Assembly: GCA_937875245.1 (NCBI GenBank)
Contig: CALNCH010000300.1
Span: 1 to 7,414, forward strand
Direction: 5' to 3'
Length of the DNA stretch: 7,414 nucleotides
DNA from: an uncultured Spirochaetaceae bacterium
GTDB taxonomy: Bacteria > Spirochaetota > Spirochaetia > Treponematales > Treponemataceae
The number at the start of each line of letters is the position of its first letter. Positions within the stretch are counted from its first letter, which is position 1. Shown one piece after another: positions 5,901 to 7,414 of this stretch. The notes under the pieces were generated by a model, which worked only from the letters and a program-made list of their open reading frames with translations, did not search any database and was not told the DNA's origin. The translations under genes were made by a program, and so were the position numbers.

Positions 5901-7414
5901 TAACAAAAGAAACAAAAGATTCAATTCCTATAATAAATGATACCTTTACTATAAGCGGATCTTGTGGTGATGATAACATGGCTTCTGTTACTATTGATGT
6001 CTTTAAAGAGACTACTGCAGAGGTTAACAAGGTCCAAACTACTGTTATAGAAACTCAACCCGATACCAAATCATGGGCCGGTACTATTTCAGCTCTTATT
6101 GATGGTAAATACATAGCAGATGGTAACTACATAATTAAAGTTACTGCCAAAGATACCTATGATAGAACAACTACAACTAATGCCTCTTTTATTCGAGATA
6201 CAACAGCACCTTTAGACGTTGACTATACAATAACATCTCCTTCTTATGTGAAGGGAGAGGGAGACACTGCAGAGACTTGGTATGGTTCAGATATGATTGC
6301 TATTAGTGGGACTGTAGCAGAAGCCCTTAGTGGAGTATCTACTGTAGAGTATTCTTTTGACAACGCTGAGCCTTGGAGCGAGTTAAGTGTTATTAAGGGT
6401 GCAACTGGTACTGTTTCGTGGAATGGAAGTATTGCAATTTCTTCTAGTTGTACTAATCAATCTCTTTATTTTAAGATTACTGACTTAGCCGAAAATTCCC
6501 TTACTGAAGAAGTAAAGATAAATGTTGACTTGGAAAATCCGAGTTTGGAAATAACAGAACCTAGTTCTACTCCATTATTAAATGGAAACGCTGATTTTAA
6601 TATTGTTGTTTCTGCAACAGATAATCATAGTGGTATAAAGACCATCAAAGCAAAAGTCGGAAGTTCGAATTTTACAGCTCCTAGTGCTACAGGAACCTAC
6701 GATCCAATTACTGAAAAATGGGCATTAACTATTCCACTTTCTGCAATTCCAGAATATGGAACGCAGTTTACGGTGTATATACAAGCCACTGATTTTACAG
6801 GCAAGACAGCTGTGCAAAGTTTGGTATGCAAGTTGGATAGAGACGCTCCAAGTGTTAAATTTGTAACTCCTGGGGCAGGTGCCGAGGTAAATGGAAATGT
6901 AACTATTTCTGGAACAGCTGGTGATGATCAAGGCTTAGATACTGTTGTATTGTATAGACTTGCAAGTGGAACCAAAGAGTCTGGTACTTGGGAGGAGCTA
7001 GCAAGATTTAGTGATACCGCCGGATATAACTGGAGTTTTTCTGTTGATACAGCGGATACAACAACATACACAGACGATGCAACTGCATACTTCAAAGCTG
7101 TATCGAAAGATAAGGCTGGCAACCAAACCGAAGGTGAAGAAGTCGCCTATCTTGATTTAGCTATAAATCAAGATACAGATAGACCAGTAATCACTATTAC
7201 TAATGCTTCTTTAAATGACATGACTAGTACGACCCCTATTTTGTTAATACAAACTGAAAAGCTTTACGGTACAATTTCTGATGATGATGGCGTAGTACAA
7301 AAGCTTGAGATAAAGCTTAATAATGGAGAGTTTAGTACAGTACAGGTTTCTAACGGATTTTGGGAGTATCCTTTCCCAACTAATGGGGCCCATAGTTTAA
7401 GTTTCCAGATTACA
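2912..7414 (+). CDS. Body of giant Ig-repeat surface lipoprotein (partial, runs off right edge)
   Basis: In the same frame as the 5' piece, 1501 consecutive codons contain no stop. The gene exceeds 1,600 codons in the window and has no end here. After the TAA the text resumes as RKSSASVIYEIDNTAPVIV, the end of module 1 and start of module 2. Next come an atypical region (about 3311-3607) and a beta-rich stretch to about 4040. From about 4406 on there are regular Ig-like modules with D-x-x-x-P linkers and T-I-S-G-T-A / D-x-x-G-I-x-x-V-E-I motifs. Cysteines are few and no catalytic motif is seen. Such proteins are usually surface-exposed adhesins or scaffold lipoproteins; the ligand is unknown. 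There is no start codon directly after the TAA. The first in-frame ATG (2969) and the next (3320) lack a good Shine-Dalgarno, and a product begun there would lack the signal peptide. The body is thus functional only if the TAA is bypassed, absent in other cells, or an error. Confidence 0.85.
3311..3607 (+). other. Non-Ig module inside the Ig-repeat protein
   Basis: Residues about 262-360 of the joined protein (SGFFMFDEL...DVHGMFNGNYYTNSDG...GKFSLNPSKDPTYEV) lack the linker and strand motifs of the Ig modules. They include a probable helix (TTALNFLQSVIG) and an 'F-S-L-N-P-x-x-x-P-T-Y-x-V' segment. The stretch splits the array into an N-terminal one- or two-module part and the regular C-terminal array. 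I half-recall similar 'FSLNP..NPTY' segments in other large Treponema repeat proteins but cannot name a domain family. Confidence 0.45.
4406..7414 (+). repeat. Tandem Ig-like modules with D-x-x-x-P linkers
   Basis: Module starts are marked by acidic-proline linkers at codons 4406 (DAPKIDV), 4769 (DKPVVTV), 5087 (DKETPALSI), 5441 (DTTPPTL), 5855 (DAKAPEVDI), 6197 (DTTAPLDV), 6527 (DLENPSLEI), 6836 (DRDAPSVKFV) and 7172 (DTDRPVITI). Spacing is about 309-414 nt, or 103-138 residues. A second signature follows most linkers by 15-30 residues: ILSGTATDTSGISKIEI, FTISGSCGDDNMASVTI, AISGTVAEALSGVSTVEY, TISGTAGDDQGLDTVVL. The modules are diverged at DNA level, with only short shared words such as GGGACTGCAAC near 4133 and 5159. 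This points to an old array kept by selection rather than a recent amplification. Confidence 0.8.

Noticed and set aside
4145..7122. Minus-strand open frames of 63-70 codons opposite the Ig-repeat gene
   Set aside because: They lie entirely antisense to a continuous coding frame with clear protein repeats, show no recognisable domain, and are expected by chance in long Thr/Ser/Asp-rich sequence.

Overview
The window is AT-rich bacterial DNA. Its best fit is a spirochaete, probably a Treponema-like organism. That placement is inferred from the base composition, a chromosomal-type parA-parB pair, and a very long Ig-repeat lipoprotein with a relaxed lipobox. No rRNA or other firm taxonomic marker is present.

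Left part, minus strand (1-710): two genes overlap by an ATGA junction and are read leftwards. The first (339-710) encodes a small DRTGG-like domain protein. The second (1-342, running off the left edge) encodes what looks like the N-terminal part of a SAM-dependent methyltransferase whose catalytic domain lies outside the window. A 46-bp gap (711-756) separates them from parA. It holds two divergent -10 elements placed so close to their start codons that both transcripts would be leaderless or nearly so. Neither gene has a Shine-Dalgarno sequence.

Centre, plus strand (757-2431): parA (Soj-type deviant Walker ATPase) and parB (CTPase/parS-binding protein) form a translationally coupled operon with an 8-nt overlap. 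ParB should load at parS sites and stimulate ParA through its N-terminal LGKGLGALL motif, driving origin segregation. No complete parS was found in the window.

Right part, plus strand (2528-7414): a giant gene starts with a strong Shine-Dalgarno and a lipoprotein-type signal peptide. It reads as tandem Ig-like beta-sandwich modules joined by D-x-x-x-P linkers, and it is still open at the right edge. One in-frame TAA at codon 128 splits it into a 127-aa secreted fragment and 1501 uninterrupted downstream codons. It is therefore a very recent nonsense allele, a sequence error, or a stop that is read through. This is the most notable signal in the window.

I see no CRISPR array, IS element, tRNA, rRNA or convincing terminator. 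Apart from the in-frame stop and the promoter arrangement the region looks like ordinary chromosome, and I do not see evidence for a complete new multi-gene system.
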